A DNA stretch of 19,812 nt from Asticcacaulis sp. (lineage in GTDB: Bacteria; Pseudomonadota; Alphaproteobacteria; Caulobacterales; Caulobacteraceae): positions 1 to 19,812 of the forward strand of contig NZ_JAIWNX010000247.1 of assembly GCF_020217185.1 (NCBI RefSeq), in the 5' to 3' direction. The notes under the pieces are model-generated. The model saw nothing but the letters and a program-made list of their open reading frames with translations. It was not told the DNA's origin and searched no databases. Numbering within the stretch: the stretch's first letter is position 1; each line of letters starts with the position of its first letter. Below are positions 1 to 7,590 of the stretch, in pieces. The position numbers and the translations under genes are program-made.

Positions 1-1
1 C

Positions 2-61
2 TCGGTCTTTACCTGTCTGGTGGTGCTGCACGAACTGCTGTTCCTGCGGCCGGCGCTTTGA
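2..61 (+). CDS. C-terminal end of an unidentified, probably membrane protein (5' end outside window)
   Basis: Frame 2 from the left edge reads SVFTCLVVLHELLFLRPAL and then TGA at 59-61. The stretch is hydrophobic and ends in a short basic/aliphatic tail, as the last transmembrane helix of an inner-membrane protein would. The other two forward frames run on into sequence without coding character. Only 19 residues are visible, so the family cannot be named. No clear terminator hairpin follows. Confidence 0.4.
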   Translation, partial: SVFTCLVVLHELLFLRPAL

Positions 62-233
62 GGTTTTTCACGGCAAACTCTTTATTTTTCACCCTGTGCG
101 CGAATGTTGACGGGCGACTTCCCGACTTCGGTGCAACGCCGCAAAAAAATCCTTAACGCCCCATTGATCTCATCACAAATGTTTGAATAACTGCGGATAG
201 GATGCGGAACCGGGGTAAACGCGCGGGTATTTC
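62..233. other. Intergenic region before the 61-residue membrane protein
   Basis: This 172-bp stretch is AT-richer than its surroundings, with T-rich and A-rich runs at 64-90 and 143-149. No ORF or strong hairpin is seen. A possible promoter for the next gene is TTGATC at 164-169 and AATAAC at 186-191 with a 16-base spacer, which would give a leader of about 35 nt. That assignment is weak. Confidence 0.3.
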
Positions 234-419
234 ATGAAACTGACGGCAACGACAATCTTGCTGTTTCTGATCTCGGTGAGCCTCGTGTTCGCCAGTCTGA
301 TCGGCTATTTCCGCCCGTTCGAGGGCGAAGGCGTCGATTTCATGACCCAGTACAAATATGTGCTGATGGGTGCGGGTTATGCCGTGCTGGCCTTTGCCGT
401 GATTTTCAAAAGCCGGTAA
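234..419 (+). CDS. Small two-helix inner-membrane protein of unknown function
   Basis: This 61-residue protein has two hydrophobic segments, at about residues 6-27 (ILLFLISVSLVFASLIGYF) and 40-58 (YKYVLMGAGYAVLAFAVIF). A short acidic loop (EGEGVDF) joins them and a basic KSR forms the end, so a helical hairpin in the inner membrane is likely. The ATG is chosen because it begins right before the first helix; the ribosome-binding sequence ahead of it (CGGG, about 7 bases away) is poor. I do not recognise the family. The regular hydrophobic pattern and clean stop make it more credible than a chance ORF. Confidence 0.65.
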   Translation: MKLTATTILLFLISVSLVFASLIGYFRPFEGEGVDFMTQYKYVLMGAGYAVLAFAVIFKSR

Positions 420-427
420 GATTTAGC

Positions 428-451
428 CACGAACGGCACGAAAAACACGAA
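428..451. repeat. Three CACGAA hexamers with an exact 9-bp period
   Basis: CACGAA occurs at 428-433, 437-442 and 446-451, separated by CGG and AAA. It lies just after the stop codon of the 61-residue protein in a non-coding stretch (420-562) that otherwise holds only a small palindrome, TTCGCGCGAA at 521-530. Similar CACGAA-rich intergenic strings occur in many unrelated bacteria, but I cannot say from this one copy whether it is a dispersed repeat. Confidence 0.5.
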
Positions 452-562
452 TGCCGAGCGGCAACTCTGTTCGTGCCCAAAGTACATTCGATGTGCGGGC
501 GTATTTATGGCATCAGGCGCTTCGCGCGAAACATCCCCACAAAGACGTTCATGATATGAGTC

Positions 563-1519
563 CTAAGCCTCGTCCTTACCCGACACGGCGTCATCAATCG
601 CCAGCGCCAGACACAGGGCTTTCAGCGCCTCTTCGCCGGTCGCCAGAGGCTTATCGCGCTGTCCCGCTACCGTATCGAGGAAACGAAACACGCTGGTCCC
701 CAGCGGGTCACGCGCAATATCGGCCTGCGCAAAGTCGGGATTGAGATCGAACGGCGTGCCGTTTTCAAACTTGCGGTTCAGCAGGTCGATGAACACTTCC
801 CCCGACGGATAGACCAGCCGCATGGTGCGTTCGCGCGCCTCGGCCATGCGCGACGCCGCAAAAGTCGCCACAAAGCCGTCGTCGAACTTGACCTCGGCCG
901 AGACCTCATCGGCGCCCACGGCCGTGTATCCGGCCTCTTCACGAAAGCGCGCCGATACCTCGACACCGCCGGCCTCTCCGGCGGCCAGGGTCAGCCCCAG
1001 ATCGAGGTCGTGGATCATCAGATCAAGCACCACCGACACGTCGAGATTGCGCGTCGAAACCGTGCCATTGCGCACGGCTTCCATGCGCAGCGGACGTTCC
1101 GGCACCGCGTAAAGCCCCATGGCCTCAAACACAGCACGCTCCTGATGACCGCAGGCCAGCACCACGCCCTTTTCGGCGGCCAAAGCAACCATGGCGTCAC
1201 CGTCTTCGACCGTGATAGCCAGCGGCTTTTCGACATAGGTGTGCACCCCCGCCGCCAGTGCCTTCAGCGCGACCTGAGCGTGGGCAAAGGCCGGGACGGC
1301 CACGGTAATGACATCCAGTTCGGCCAGAAACGCCTCGAACTCATCGCCGCCAAAAGCCTTGACGCCCAGCTTTTCAGCCGCGGCCTCGGCGCGAGATTTA
1401 TCGAGATCGTAGATACCCACAAAGCGAACACGGCCGGCCGCTTCGGCCTCCTTGTACTTGTTGGCGTGATACCCCCCGAAAACGCCGGCACCGGCGACCC
1501 CTGCGCGTAGGACGGTCAT
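563..1519 (-). CDS. Gfo/Idh/MocA family NAD(P)-dependent sugar dehydrogenase
   Basis: This 318-residue protein starts with a Rossmann fold: GVAGAGVFGG near residue 7, where GAGVFG is the dinucleotide-binding glycine motif. YVEKPLA carries the family's EKP lysine, and DLMIHDLDLG carries the usual catalytic-region Asp/His. The family oxidises hydroxyls of sugars, often nucleotide sugars, in the cytoplasm. The EKPLA and LMIHDLDL wording resembles the UDP-GlcNAc 3-dehydrogenase GnnA, which serves 2,3-diamino-glucose lipid A, but GnnB and lpx genes are not nearby, so the substrate is an inference. The frame is open further upstream (to 1642), but MTVLRAGV at 1519 is the start because the Rossmann strand begins right there and GAGG lies just before it. 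It is transcribed divergently from the next gene. Confidence 0.85.
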   Translation of the reverse strand: MTVLRAGVAGAGVFGGYHANKYKEAEAAGRVRFVGIYDLDKSRAEAAAEKLGVKAFGGDEFEAFLAELDVITVAVPAFAHAQVALKALAAGVHTYVEKPLAITVEDGDAMVALAAEKGVVLACGHQERAVFEAMGLYAVPERPLRMEAVRNGTVSTRNLDVSVVLDLMIHDLDLGLTLAAGEAGGVEVSARFREEAGYTAVGADEVSAEVKFDDGFVATFAASRMAEARERTMRLVYPSGEVFIDLLNRKFENGTPFDLNPDFAQADIARDPLGTSVFRFLDTVAGQRDKPLATGEEALKALCLALAIDDAVSGKDEA

Positions 1520-1559
1520 GAGCCTCACACCCTTGTAAGCATTGAACTGCGCCCGTTGT

Positions 1560-1583
1560 ACACAGGATTTCCCCCCTTGTGTA
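1560..1583. promoter_or_regulatory. Imperfect inverted repeat in the divergent control region
   Basis: ACACAGG and CCTTGTGT form an imperfect dyad (one extra base in the right arm) around a C-rich centre. It lies 40-65 bp upstream of the dehydrogenase start, between two divergent genes, so it could be an operator. I see no convincing -35/-10 pair for either gene. Confidence 0.3.
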
Positions 1584-1665
1584 ACCATAAAAGCGGTATT
1601 CGCGCCGACAATGCACAGTTTAGGGTTTGGCCACGCCGCCACCTTGGGCTAAAAGCGCCCGATTG

Positions 1666-1689
1666 TTTGCCCCCGTATTTGTCCCCGTA
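1666..1689. repeat. Two tandem copies of a 12-bp unit before the RNase H-fold gene
   Basis: TTTGCCCCCGTA (1666-1677) is followed directly by TTTGTCCCCGTA (1678-1689), 11 of 12 bases identical. The pair ends one base before the CGGAG ribosome-binding site (1691-1695) of the gene that starts at 1703. It may be a slippage duplication in the leader or a repeated protein-binding site. Confidence 0.5.
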
Positions 1690-1702
1690 TCGGAGTAGCC
1701 CT

Positions 1703-2602
1703 ATGGCGCGTCTTTTCGGAGCCTATGTGATCGTTGACTGGAGCGCCGCCGAGGGCAAGAAGACCGGCGAGTCTTCGGTATGGATCGGGGTGATGAAGCG
1801 CGATGTGCGCTTTCGCCTGTCCTACGAAGGGCATAATCCGGCTACGCGCGCCGAAGCCGTTGCGCTTCTGAAAACCCTCCTCGCCGATCTGCACAAGCGC
1901 GGCGACCGGGTTTTCGTAGGATTCGATTTTAATTTCGGCTTCCCGCGCGGCACGGCGGCCAAGCTCGGCCTCGAGGGCTGGGCCCAGATGTGGGACTTCC
2001 TCGTCAAGAACGTCGTCGATAAACCCGACAACACCAATAACCGCTTTGCGGTCGCCGCCAAGATGAACCGGCTGATGACCGATGAGACCTATCCCTTCTG
2101 GGGCTGCCCCAAGAGCGCGGCGCAGAAGTGGCTTTCGACGCTGAAACCCGCCTCTTACGGCGACTTCCCGGAGTTTCGCCTGACCGAAGAGGCGGCGCGC
2201 AAGCTCGGCAAATCGTCACAGGCCAAGAGCGTGTGGCAGATGCACGGCGCGGGCGTGGTCGGCGGTCAGACCCTGCTGGGGATTCCGGCGGTGCGCGCCG
2301 TAAAGACGGCCCTTGACGGCAAGGCGGTCATCTGGCCGTTTGATACTGGCTTTGGCGCGTTAAACGAAGAAACGCTGGACGGCGTGAACACCGTGCTGGC
2401 CGAAATCTATCCGTCCCTCTATCCCGGCGTCGCGGAACCCGGCGAAGTCAAGGACGCGACGCAGGTGCGCCTAACGGCCACGGCTCTGGCTGAACTGGAC
2501 GACAAGGACGCGCTGGCCGCCAAATTCGCCGCCCCGGCCCACCTCAACGCCGACGAAGCCGCCATCGCACTGGGCGAAGAAGGGTGGATTTTGGGGGTCT
2601 GA
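1703..2602 (+). CDS. RNase H-fold protein of unknown function (DUF429-like, alphaproteobacterial type)
   Basis: This 299-residue soluble protein has a pattern of spaced acids typical of the RNase H/actin-like nuclease fold: Asp12 in VDWS, Asp75 in GFDFNFGFP, Glu234 in LAEIYPS and Asp251 in VKDATQVR. It also has conserved-looking DNTNNRF and PFWGCP segments. Relatives I recall in alphaproteobacteria are called hypothetical or 'cobalamin biosynthesis CbiG', a label with no support here because no cobalamin gene is nearby. The frame is open back to 1556, but ATG 1703 has a good CGGAG 7 bases before it and begins the first beta strand. It runs into ynfA with a 17-base gap, probably as one transcript. 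The catalytic reading is inference. Confidence 0.75.
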   Translation: MARLFGAYVIVDWSAAEGKKTGESSVWIGVMKRDVRFRLSYEGHNPATRAEAVALLKTLLADLHKRGDRVFVGFDFNFGFPRGTAAKLGLEGWAQMWDFLVKNVVDKPDNTNNRFAVAAKMNRLMTDETYPFWGCPKSAAQKWLSTLKPASYGDFPEFRLTEEAARKLGKSSQAKSVWQMHGAGVVGGQTLLGIPAVRAVKTALDGKAVIWPFDTGFGALNEETLDGVNTVLAEIYPSLYPGVAEPGEVKDATQVRLTATALAELDDKDALAAKFAAPAHLNADEAAIALGEEGWILGV

Positions 2603-2619
2603 TCGGGCAGGCTCAGGGC

Positions 2620-2943
2620 ATGAAACCCCTGCTCATCTATGCCCTCGCGGCCCTGTGCGAAATCGGTGGCTGTTTCAGCCTCTATGCGGTGCTGCGTCTG
2701 CACAAGTCGCCGCTGTGGCTGGTGCCGGGCCTGATGTGCCTGATGGCCTTCGCGTCGCTGCTGACCCTGCCCGACAACGGGGCCGCCGGGCGCACCTACG
2801 CTGCCTATGGCGCCATCTACATCGCCGCCTCGTTCGGGTGGATGTGGCTGATCGAAAAGCAAAAACCCGACCTGTGGGACGGGTCGGGCTTGCTGGTTTG
2901 CCTGATCGGGGCCGGGCTTATTCTGTGGGGACCGCGCGCATAG
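2620..2943 (+). CDS. ynfA: YnfA/UPF0060 family small inner-membrane protein
   Basis: This 107-residue protein is the usual size for the family (about 108) and has four hydrophobic helices. Family features are visible: ALCEIGGCFSLYAVLR at the start, then RTYAAYGAIYIAASFGWMWL and a last helix ending LILWGPRA. The family has an EmrE-like small multidrug transporter topology, but its substrate is not established. ATG 2620 starts directly at the first helix. The frame is open upstream into the previous gene, but that leader is not membrane-like. Its last 26 bases overlap the end of the convergent MATE gene, so no terminator lies between them. Confidence 0.9.
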   Translation: MKPLLIYALAALCEIGGCFSLYAVLRLHKSPLWLVPGLMCLMAFASLLTLPDNGAAGRTYAAYGAIYIAASFGWMWLIEKQKPDLWDGSGLLVCLIGAGLILWGPRA

Positions 2944-4288
2944 CGGTCAGGGCCTTCTTGTCCAGCCACATAAAGCGCGCCTGAAGCAGGATGGCCGACA
3001 CCCAACTGGCCAAAGCCGCCGCATAGATCAGGCCCGGCACCCCCTGCCCGACGTGCAGCGCCAGCCAATAGCCCACCGGCAACATGACCAGCCCGTAGGC
3101 GATATAGTGCAGTACCGGTGCCACTACGACGTCCTGACGCGCGCGCAGGGCCTGCGCCGTCACCACCTGCACGCCATCGGGCACAAAAAACAGGCAGGAC
3201 AGCAAAAGCGCCGCCTGCACCCCGCCGCGCAGGGCGTCGTCCGACGTATAGCCCGACGCGATCCACTGCGACCCGATCAGCACCACCAGACAGACGCCCA
3301 TCATAAAGGCCGCCGCCGCCGAAAAGCTGACCCGTCCCATGCGCGCCAGCCCCGGCATATCCCCGGCCCCATAGGCGCGCCCGACCAGCACCGAACAGCC
3401 GATGGCCAGTCCCATCGGCACCATGAAGACGATGGAGGCAAAGTTGAGCACAATGGCCCACACAGCGACCGCCTCTTCGGAAATGCGCCCGGCAAACAGG
3501 GTCATGCCGGCAAAGGCCGCCACCTCGATGAAATAGGAAGCCCCGGCCGCATATCCAATCTGACGCTGTTCGCGCCCGCCCTGCGGGTCAGGTATGTGTC
3601 GCTTCAACAGGCCATATTGCGCAATGCCCGGAAGGGTCAGGACATAGACGATCAGCGCCACCATAACGCAGGCGCGCGCGATCAGGGTCGAAAGCGCCGC
3701 GCCCATCGCCCCGTCGCTGTCGATGCCGGGAAGGGTCACGACGCCCGGCACCAGCAACAGCAACAGCACGCCATTGATGACATTGCCCGCCCAGGTGAAG
3801 ACGAGGCCCGGACGGGTCCGCCCCAGCCCCTCGAGAAATTCCGAGCCCGCCACGGCGATCATGTAAAACGGCATGGAGAGGGCGAAGACCAGCAGAGGGC
3901 CGGATGCACCATCGGCCATGTCTGGCTTGACGGCCAGATGCAGCAGACCCGGCCCGGCGAGGAACAGTACCACTGCCGCAAAAAGACCAAGGATGATGGC
4001 ATAGACCATGCCGCGCTGAAACACCGGCCCGATGCGGTGCGGCTCATCGGCCCCGATAAAATGCGCCGTCTTGACCTGAATCCCGACCAGCAGGCCAATC
4101 GAGGTGACGAGGAAGATCGAGGTCGGGGCCCAGGCCAGCGAATGATAGCCCAGTTCGGCCGCGCTGTAGTGCCCGACGATCAGCGTGTCCATCAGCCCCA
4201 TCAGCATGAAGCCGAGACGCGACCCCACCACCGGCCACGACAGATGAAACAGTTCCTTGAAGGCGGCGGTATAAAGAGCTCTGGTCAT
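2918..4288 (-). CDS. MATE family multidrug/toxin exporter (NorM-like)
   Basis: This 456-residue, very hydrophobic protein has about 12 predicted transmembrane helices, the normal length and topology of a MATE antiporter that exports organic cations using Na+ or H+. The family's N-terminal wording is clear: FHLSWPVVGSRLGFMLMGLMDTLIVGHYS (residues 14-42), then GYHSLAWAP. The second half repeats the pattern with FAGMTLFAGRISEEAVAVWAI and MGLAIGCSVLVGRAYGAGD. It overlaps convergent ynfA by 26 bases. A good promoter and a perfect palindrome stand directly ahead of the start codon. The ion and drug specificity cannot be read from the sequence. Confidence 0.92.
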   Translation of the reverse strand: MTRALYTAAFKELFHLSWPVVGSRLGFMLMGLMDTLIVGHYSAAELGYHSLAWAPTSIFLVTSIGLLVGIQVKTAHFIGADEPHRIGPVFQRGMVYAIILGLFAAVVLFLAGPGLLHLAVKPDMADGASGPLLVFALSMPFYMIAVAGSEFLEGLGRTRPGLVFTWAGNVINGVLLLLLVPGVVTLPGIDSDGAMGAALSTLIARACVMVALIVYVLTLPGIAQYGLLKRHIPDPQGGREQRQIGYAAGASYFIEVAAFAGMTLFAGRISEEAVAVWAIVLNFASIVFMVPMGLAIGCSVLVGRAYGAGDMPGLARMGRVSFSAAAAFMMGVCLVVLIGSQWIASGYTSDDALRGGVQAALLLSCLFFVPDGVQVVTAQALRARQDVVVAPVLHYIAYGLVMLPVGYWLALHVGQGVPGLIYAAALASWVSAILLQARFMWLDKKALTAMRAVPTE

Positions 4289-4295
4289 GCCCCCG

Positions 4296-4324
4296 CCTGT
4301 AGCCGGTTTCGCTTACCGCATCAA
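4296..4324 (-). promoter_or_regulatory. Promoter of the MATE gene, predicting a leaderless or near-leaderless mRNA
   Basis: Read on the minus strand, TTGATGC (4324-4318), 14 bases, then GCTACAGG (4303-4296) closely fit the Caulobacter housekeeping pattern TTGACGS-N10-14-GCTANAWC. Only 7 bases separate the -10 box from the ATG at 4288, so transcription should begin at or within a base or two of the start codon. Confidence 0.5.
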
Positions 4325-4325
4325 C

Positions 4326-4339
4326 GCCGTGATCACGGC
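4326..4339. promoter_or_regulatory. Perfect 14-bp palindrome upstream of the MATE promoter
   Basis: GCCGTGATCACGGC is a perfect dyad with 7-bp half-sites. It ends one base before the -35 box of the MATE gene, a normal place for a dimeric regulator, either an activator or a repressor. No regulator gene is adjacent. Confidence 0.45.
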
Positions 4340-4369
4340 TCTGCTGACAGGTAATGACGGTGGTCAGCG

Positions 4370-6073
4370 CTACGCGGCGCGGCGACCGACAAAGGTCTCT
4401 ACTGCTGCAGACAGGCTTTGCAGGGCATCGGTCACACGCCGGGCCGTATCATCCAGACGCTGATTGGCTTCGCGCGAATGGGCCACCTGAGCGGCCGCGT
4501 CCCGCACAGCCTGTTGCGTGGTGTCGGCATTACGCGCCGCCGTGCAGGCGCCGTTGGAGATGGCCGCCGCCGCCGTACTCTGTTCATAAACCGCACCGTG
4601 GATGCCCGCCGACAAGTTCTCGACCTCGGTCAGGACGCCCGTGATCGTGCGGATGGCCTCAACCGTTTCCTGAGTCGCCGTCTGGATGGCGCTGATCTGG
4701 CTGACAATATCTTCGGTGGCCTTGGCCGTCTGATTGGCCAGCGACTTGACCTCGGTGGCGACGACGGCAAAGCCCTTGCCCGCATCTCCGGCTCTGGCCG
4801 CTTCGATCGTGGCATTCAGCGCCAGCAGATTGGTCTGTTGCGCAATAGCCTGAATGAGATTGACAACATCGCCGATGCGGCCAGCCGCTTCGACCAGTTG
4901 TCCCACCTTTTGCGAGGCGAGTTCGCCCTCCTGTCCGGCCTTGCGGATGACGTCCGAGGCACTTTGCACCGACGCCGTGACCTCTTCGATGGTCGCCGCC
5001 AGTTGCGTTGTGGCTTCGGCCATATCCGCGACAGAGCCAGAGGCCTGCGCACTCGTCTGCGCCGCCTGTGCCGTGGCGCGCTCGGTCTGGCCACCTATGT
5101 CGCGCAGGGTGTGGCTAAGGTCGGTGAAGGTACCTATATCGCTCTTTAGCGTGCCAAACAGGCCGCGCACCTGTTCCAGAAAGCGCTCGACGTCCTGCTG
5201 ACCGGCATCACGGCGCGCCAGAGCGGCCGCGGTTTCCTCAGCCTGCTGGCGGCGCATGGCCTCGCGTTCGCGGGCGGCCTCGCGCAGGTCCGTAACGGCA
5301 CGGGCGATCAGGGCAATCTCGTCCTGCCCCGCAGCGTGCGGAATATCACGATCCAGTTGCCCCTGCGCCACGTCGCGGGCCGCCGAGGCAATCCTCTGAA
5401 TCTTGCCCAGTTCGCGGCCCAGCAGCGGATAAAGCACCGCAATGGTCGCCAGCAGCGTCCCGACCGCAAACCCCAGCAGCAGAAACGCCTGCGCCCACAG
5501 GGCCTTGGTAATATCCGCCACCTTGGACACACCAACGAACAGAATGCCGATCACCTCACCCGCACCGTTGCGGATAGGGGCATAGGCGGTCTGGTAATCC
5601 TCACCCAGAATGGCGGCCTTGCCAAAATAGGGTTCTCCACGGCTGATCGATGGCCAAGCGGCACTGTCCTTACCCAGATTGGTGCCGACGGCGCGGTTGC
5701 CGTCCGGCTTGATGACATTGGTGCTCAGGCGGACAAAGTCGCCGGGCTTTTCCGCATCGACGCCGAATACCGTGACATAGCCCTTGTTGATCTTGCCCGT
5801 ATCATCGACCAGCGTGTGATCCTCAGGCGGCGTGACGCTCTCGGCGGTGACCGCGGTTACCACCCCATCTGTGATCCCGACCTGCGCACCATTGGCCTGC
5901 GCATAGCGATCGGCGGCGACGCGCAGGGACCATTCGAGGTCGCGGCGCACCTGCGCTTCGAGATTGGAGCGAAAGTTGAAAAATTCGATCCCGGCGATGG
6001 CGAGTACCGCCACGCTGACACACGCAAATGCTGCCGACAGAATACGGCCGCGCAGGGTAGAAAAAATCGACAT
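4370..6073 (-). CDS. Methyl-accepting chemotaxis protein with periplasmic Cache domain
   Basis: This 567-residue receptor has TM1 at about residues 11-31, a periplasmic sensor at about 32-190, TM2 at about 193-218, HAMP at about 218-272 and the cytoplasmic signalling coil at about 320-560. The sensor's [23 protein letters not shown] and [22 protein letters not shown] segments match the single-Cache (Cache_3-Cache_2) type that binds small organic acids. The hairpin tip [20 protein letters not shown], followed by [10 protein letters not shown] (about 410-440), is canonical for docking CheA/CheW. There is no C-terminal CheR-tether pentapeptide, and no che gene is nearby, so it acts with a distant chemotaxis cluster. 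GAGG lies 7 bases before the ATG. The ligand is unknown. Confidence 0.95.
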   Translation of the reverse strand: MSIFSTLRGRILSAAFACVSVAVLAIAGIEFFNFRSNLEAQVRRDLEWSLRVAADRYAQANGAQVGITDGVVTAVTAESVTPPEDHTLVDDTGKINKGYVTVFGVDAEKPGDFVRLSTNVIKPDGNRAVGTNLGKDSAAWPSISRGEPYFGKAAILGEDYQTAYAPIRNGAGEVIGILFVGVSKVADITKALWAQAFLLLGFAVGTLLATIAVLYPLLGRELGKIQRIASAARDVAQGQLDRDIPHAAGQDEIALIARAVTDLREAAREREAMRRQQAEETAAALARRDAGQQDVERFLEQVRGLFGTLKSDIGTFTDLSHTLRDIGGQTERATAQAAQTSAQASGSVADMAEATTQLAATIEEVTASVQSASDVIRKAGQEGELASQKVGQLVEAAGRIGDVVNLIQAIAQQTNLLALNATIEAARAGDAGKGFAVVATEVKSLANQTAKATEDIVSQISAIQTATQETVEAIRTITGVLTEVENLSAGIHGAVYEQSTAAAAISNGACTAARNADTTQQAVRDAAAQVAHSREANQRLDDTARRVTDALQSLSAAVETFVGRRAA

Positions 6074-6105
6074 GGTACGCCTCAGACAAACGGGAAAGTC
6101 TGACT

Positions 6106-6120
6106 GCGACTATTTGTCGC
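6106..6120. promoter_or_regulatory. Dyad upstream of the chemoreceptor gene
   Basis: GCGAC-TATTT-GTCGC is a 5-bp inverted repeat with an AT-rich centre, 33 bp upstream of the receptor ATG. Next to it is the smaller dyad TGGTAACCA (6122-6130). Their place between promoter and gene suggests a binding site, but no regulator can be named. Confidence 0.3.
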
Positions 6121-6153
6121 TATGGTAACCAAGTTATTAAAAGGCAGGGTTGC

Positions 6154-6187
6154 AAACAAAAAAAGGGCCGCCGAAGCGACCCTTTTC
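6154..6187 (-). terminator. Rho-independent terminator of the DAHP synthase gene
   Basis: On the minus strand AAAAGGGTCGC, loop TTCG and GCGGCCCTTTT form an 11-bp stem (one G-U pair) closed by a very stable UUCG tetraloop, followed by a T tract interrupted by one G. It starts about 24 bases after the stop codon at 6211. This is a textbook intrinsic terminator separating this gene from the chemoreceptor. Confidence 0.9.
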
Positions 6188-6210
6188 CAAACCAAGCGCT
6201 GTGAGCAGGC

Positions 6211-7584
6211 TCAAGCCGCCTTGGTCACCTTGTCTTTCAGGCCTTGCAGACGCTCGGCCACGAGGAAGCTCAGTTCCAGCGCCTGATCGGCATTGAGGCG
6301 CGGATCGCAGTGCGTGTGGTAGCGGTGGCTCAGTTCGTCCTCGCTCAGGGCGTGCGCGCCGCCCAGACATTCGGTAACGTTCTGACCGGTCATCTCAAGG
6401 TGCAGGCCACCCGGATGGACGTTTTCCGACGCCGCAATGTCGATGAAGGAACGCACTTCCGACAGGATGCGGTCGAAGGGGCGCGTCTTGTAGCCATTGG
6501 CCGCCTTGACGACATTGCCGTGCATGGGGTCGATCGACCACACCACCGGCACGCCGTGTTCGCGCGACGCCTTCATCAGACGCGGCAAGCGCTCAGCCAC
6601 CTTGTCCGAACCAAAGCGGCCGATCAGGGTCAGGCGGCCCGGAATACCTTCCGGATTCAGCGCGTCGATCAGACGCTTCAGATCGTCGGGTTCCAGCGTC
6701 GGGCCACACTTGACGCCGATGGGGTTCTTGATCCCCTGCATGAAGTGGACATGCGCCCCATCGAGCTGACGGGTGCGCTCACCGATCCACAGGAAGTGGG
6801 CCGAGGTGTCGTACCAGTCGCCGGAGGTCGAATCGACGCGCGTCAGGGCCTGCTCGTAATTGAGCAGCAGCGCTTCGTGCGAGGTGAAGAAATCGACCTG
6901 ACGGATTTCCTGCGCTTTGTCCGAAGTGATGCCGATGGCCGACATGAAATTCAGCGTCTCGGAAATCTTTTCGGCCAGTTCACGGTAACGCTCACCCTGC
7001 GGCGAACCGGACACGAAGCCCAGCGTCCACTTGTGGATGTTGTAGAGGTCCGCATAGCCGCCATTGGCGAAGGCGCGCAGCAGGTTCAGGGTCGAGGACG
7101 ATTGATGGTAGGCCTTGACCAGACGCTGCGGGTCCGGAATGCGCGCTTCGGGCGTGAATTCCATGCCGTTGATATTGTCGCCGCGATAGCTTGGCAGGGT
7201 CACATCGCCGATGGTTTCCACCGGCGAGGAGCGCGGCTTGCCGAACTGACCGGCGATGCGGCCCAGCTTGACCACCGGCTTGCCGCCGGCAAAGGTCAGC
7301 ACCACGGCCATCTGAAGGATCAGGCGGAAGGTGTCGCGGATATTGTCGGCCGAAAACTCCTTGAAGCTTTCGGCGCAGTCGCCGCCCTGCAACAGGAAGG
7401 CTTCGCCATTGGCGACCTTACCCAGCGCAGAGGTCAGGCGACGGGCTTCACCGGCAAAAACCAGCGGCGGCAGCGTGGCGATTTCGGCCTCAGCGGCACG
7501 TAACGCCGCCGCATCGGGGTAATCGTCAGGAATGTGGAGCGCGGGGCGCGCGCGCCAGCTATGGGGAGACCAGGACTTGTTCAT
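6211..7584 (-). CDS. aroG: Class II 3-deoxy-7-phosphoheptulonate (DAHP) synthase
   Basis: It condenses phosphoenolpyruvate and erythrose 4-phosphate, the first step of the shikimate pathway, in the cytoplasm. The 457 residues match the class II (plant/mycobacterial) type, not the E. coli type. The metal ligands are recognisable: Cys70 in [11 protein letters not shown], His355 in SIDPMHGNV, Glu397 in [12 protein letters not shown] and Asp427 in [10 protein letters not shown]. The His-Glu-Asp spacings (42 and 30) equal those I recall for the M. tuberculosis enzyme. [15 protein letters not shown] and GQFGKPRS are phosphate/substrate motifs. It lacks a long N-terminal extension such as the mycobacterial regulatory one, so feedback control may differ. 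It is a single-gene unit with its own promoter and terminator. The symbol varies between genomes. Confidence 0.96.
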   Translation of the reverse strand: MNKSWSPHSWRARPALHIPDDYPDAAALRAAEAEIATLPPLVFAGEARRLTSALGKVANGEAFLLQGGDCAESFKEFSADNIRDTFRLILQMAVVLTFAGGKPVVKLGRIAGQFGKPRSSPVETIGDVTLPSYRGDNINGMEFTPEARIPDPQRLVKAYHQSSSTLNLLRAFANGGYADLYNIHKWTLGFVSGSPQGERYRELAEKISETLNFMSAIGITSDKAQEIRQVDFFTSHEALLLNYEQALTRVDSTSGDWYDTSAHFLWIGERTRQLDGAHVHFMQGIKNPIGVKCGPTLEPDDLKRLIDALNPEGIPGRLTLIGRFGSDKVAERLPRLMKASREHGVPVVWSIDPMHGNVVKAANGYKTRPFDRILSEVRSFIDIAASENVHPGGLHLEMTGQNVTECLGGAHALSEDELSHRYHTHCDPRLNADQALELSFLVAERLQGLKDKVTKAA

Positions 7585-7590
7585 GGCCGC

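Noticed and set aside
451..744. 97-residue open frame after the small membrane protein
   Set aside because: It begins in intergenic DNA and runs antisense into the dehydrogenase gene. The composition (Pro, Arg, Ser) is not protein-like.
1520..1642. Longer start (1642) for the Gfo/Idh/MocA dehydrogenase
   Set aside because: The added 41 residues precede the Rossmann strand, match nothing in the family, and would fill the whole divergent promoter region.
3053..4354. 433-residue open frame opposite the MATE gene
   Set aside because: It is rich in Gln, His and Arg with no fold-like pattern, and lies opposite a clear transporter gene.
4343..4368. Inverted repeat GCTGAC/GTCAGC after the chemoreceptor as a terminator
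   Set aside because: The stem is only 6 bp with a 14-base loop and no T tract follows, so terminator function is not supported.
6244..7503. 419-residue open frame opposite the DAHP synthase gene
   Set aside because: Shadow of a certain gene; no recognisable motif or ribosome-binding site.
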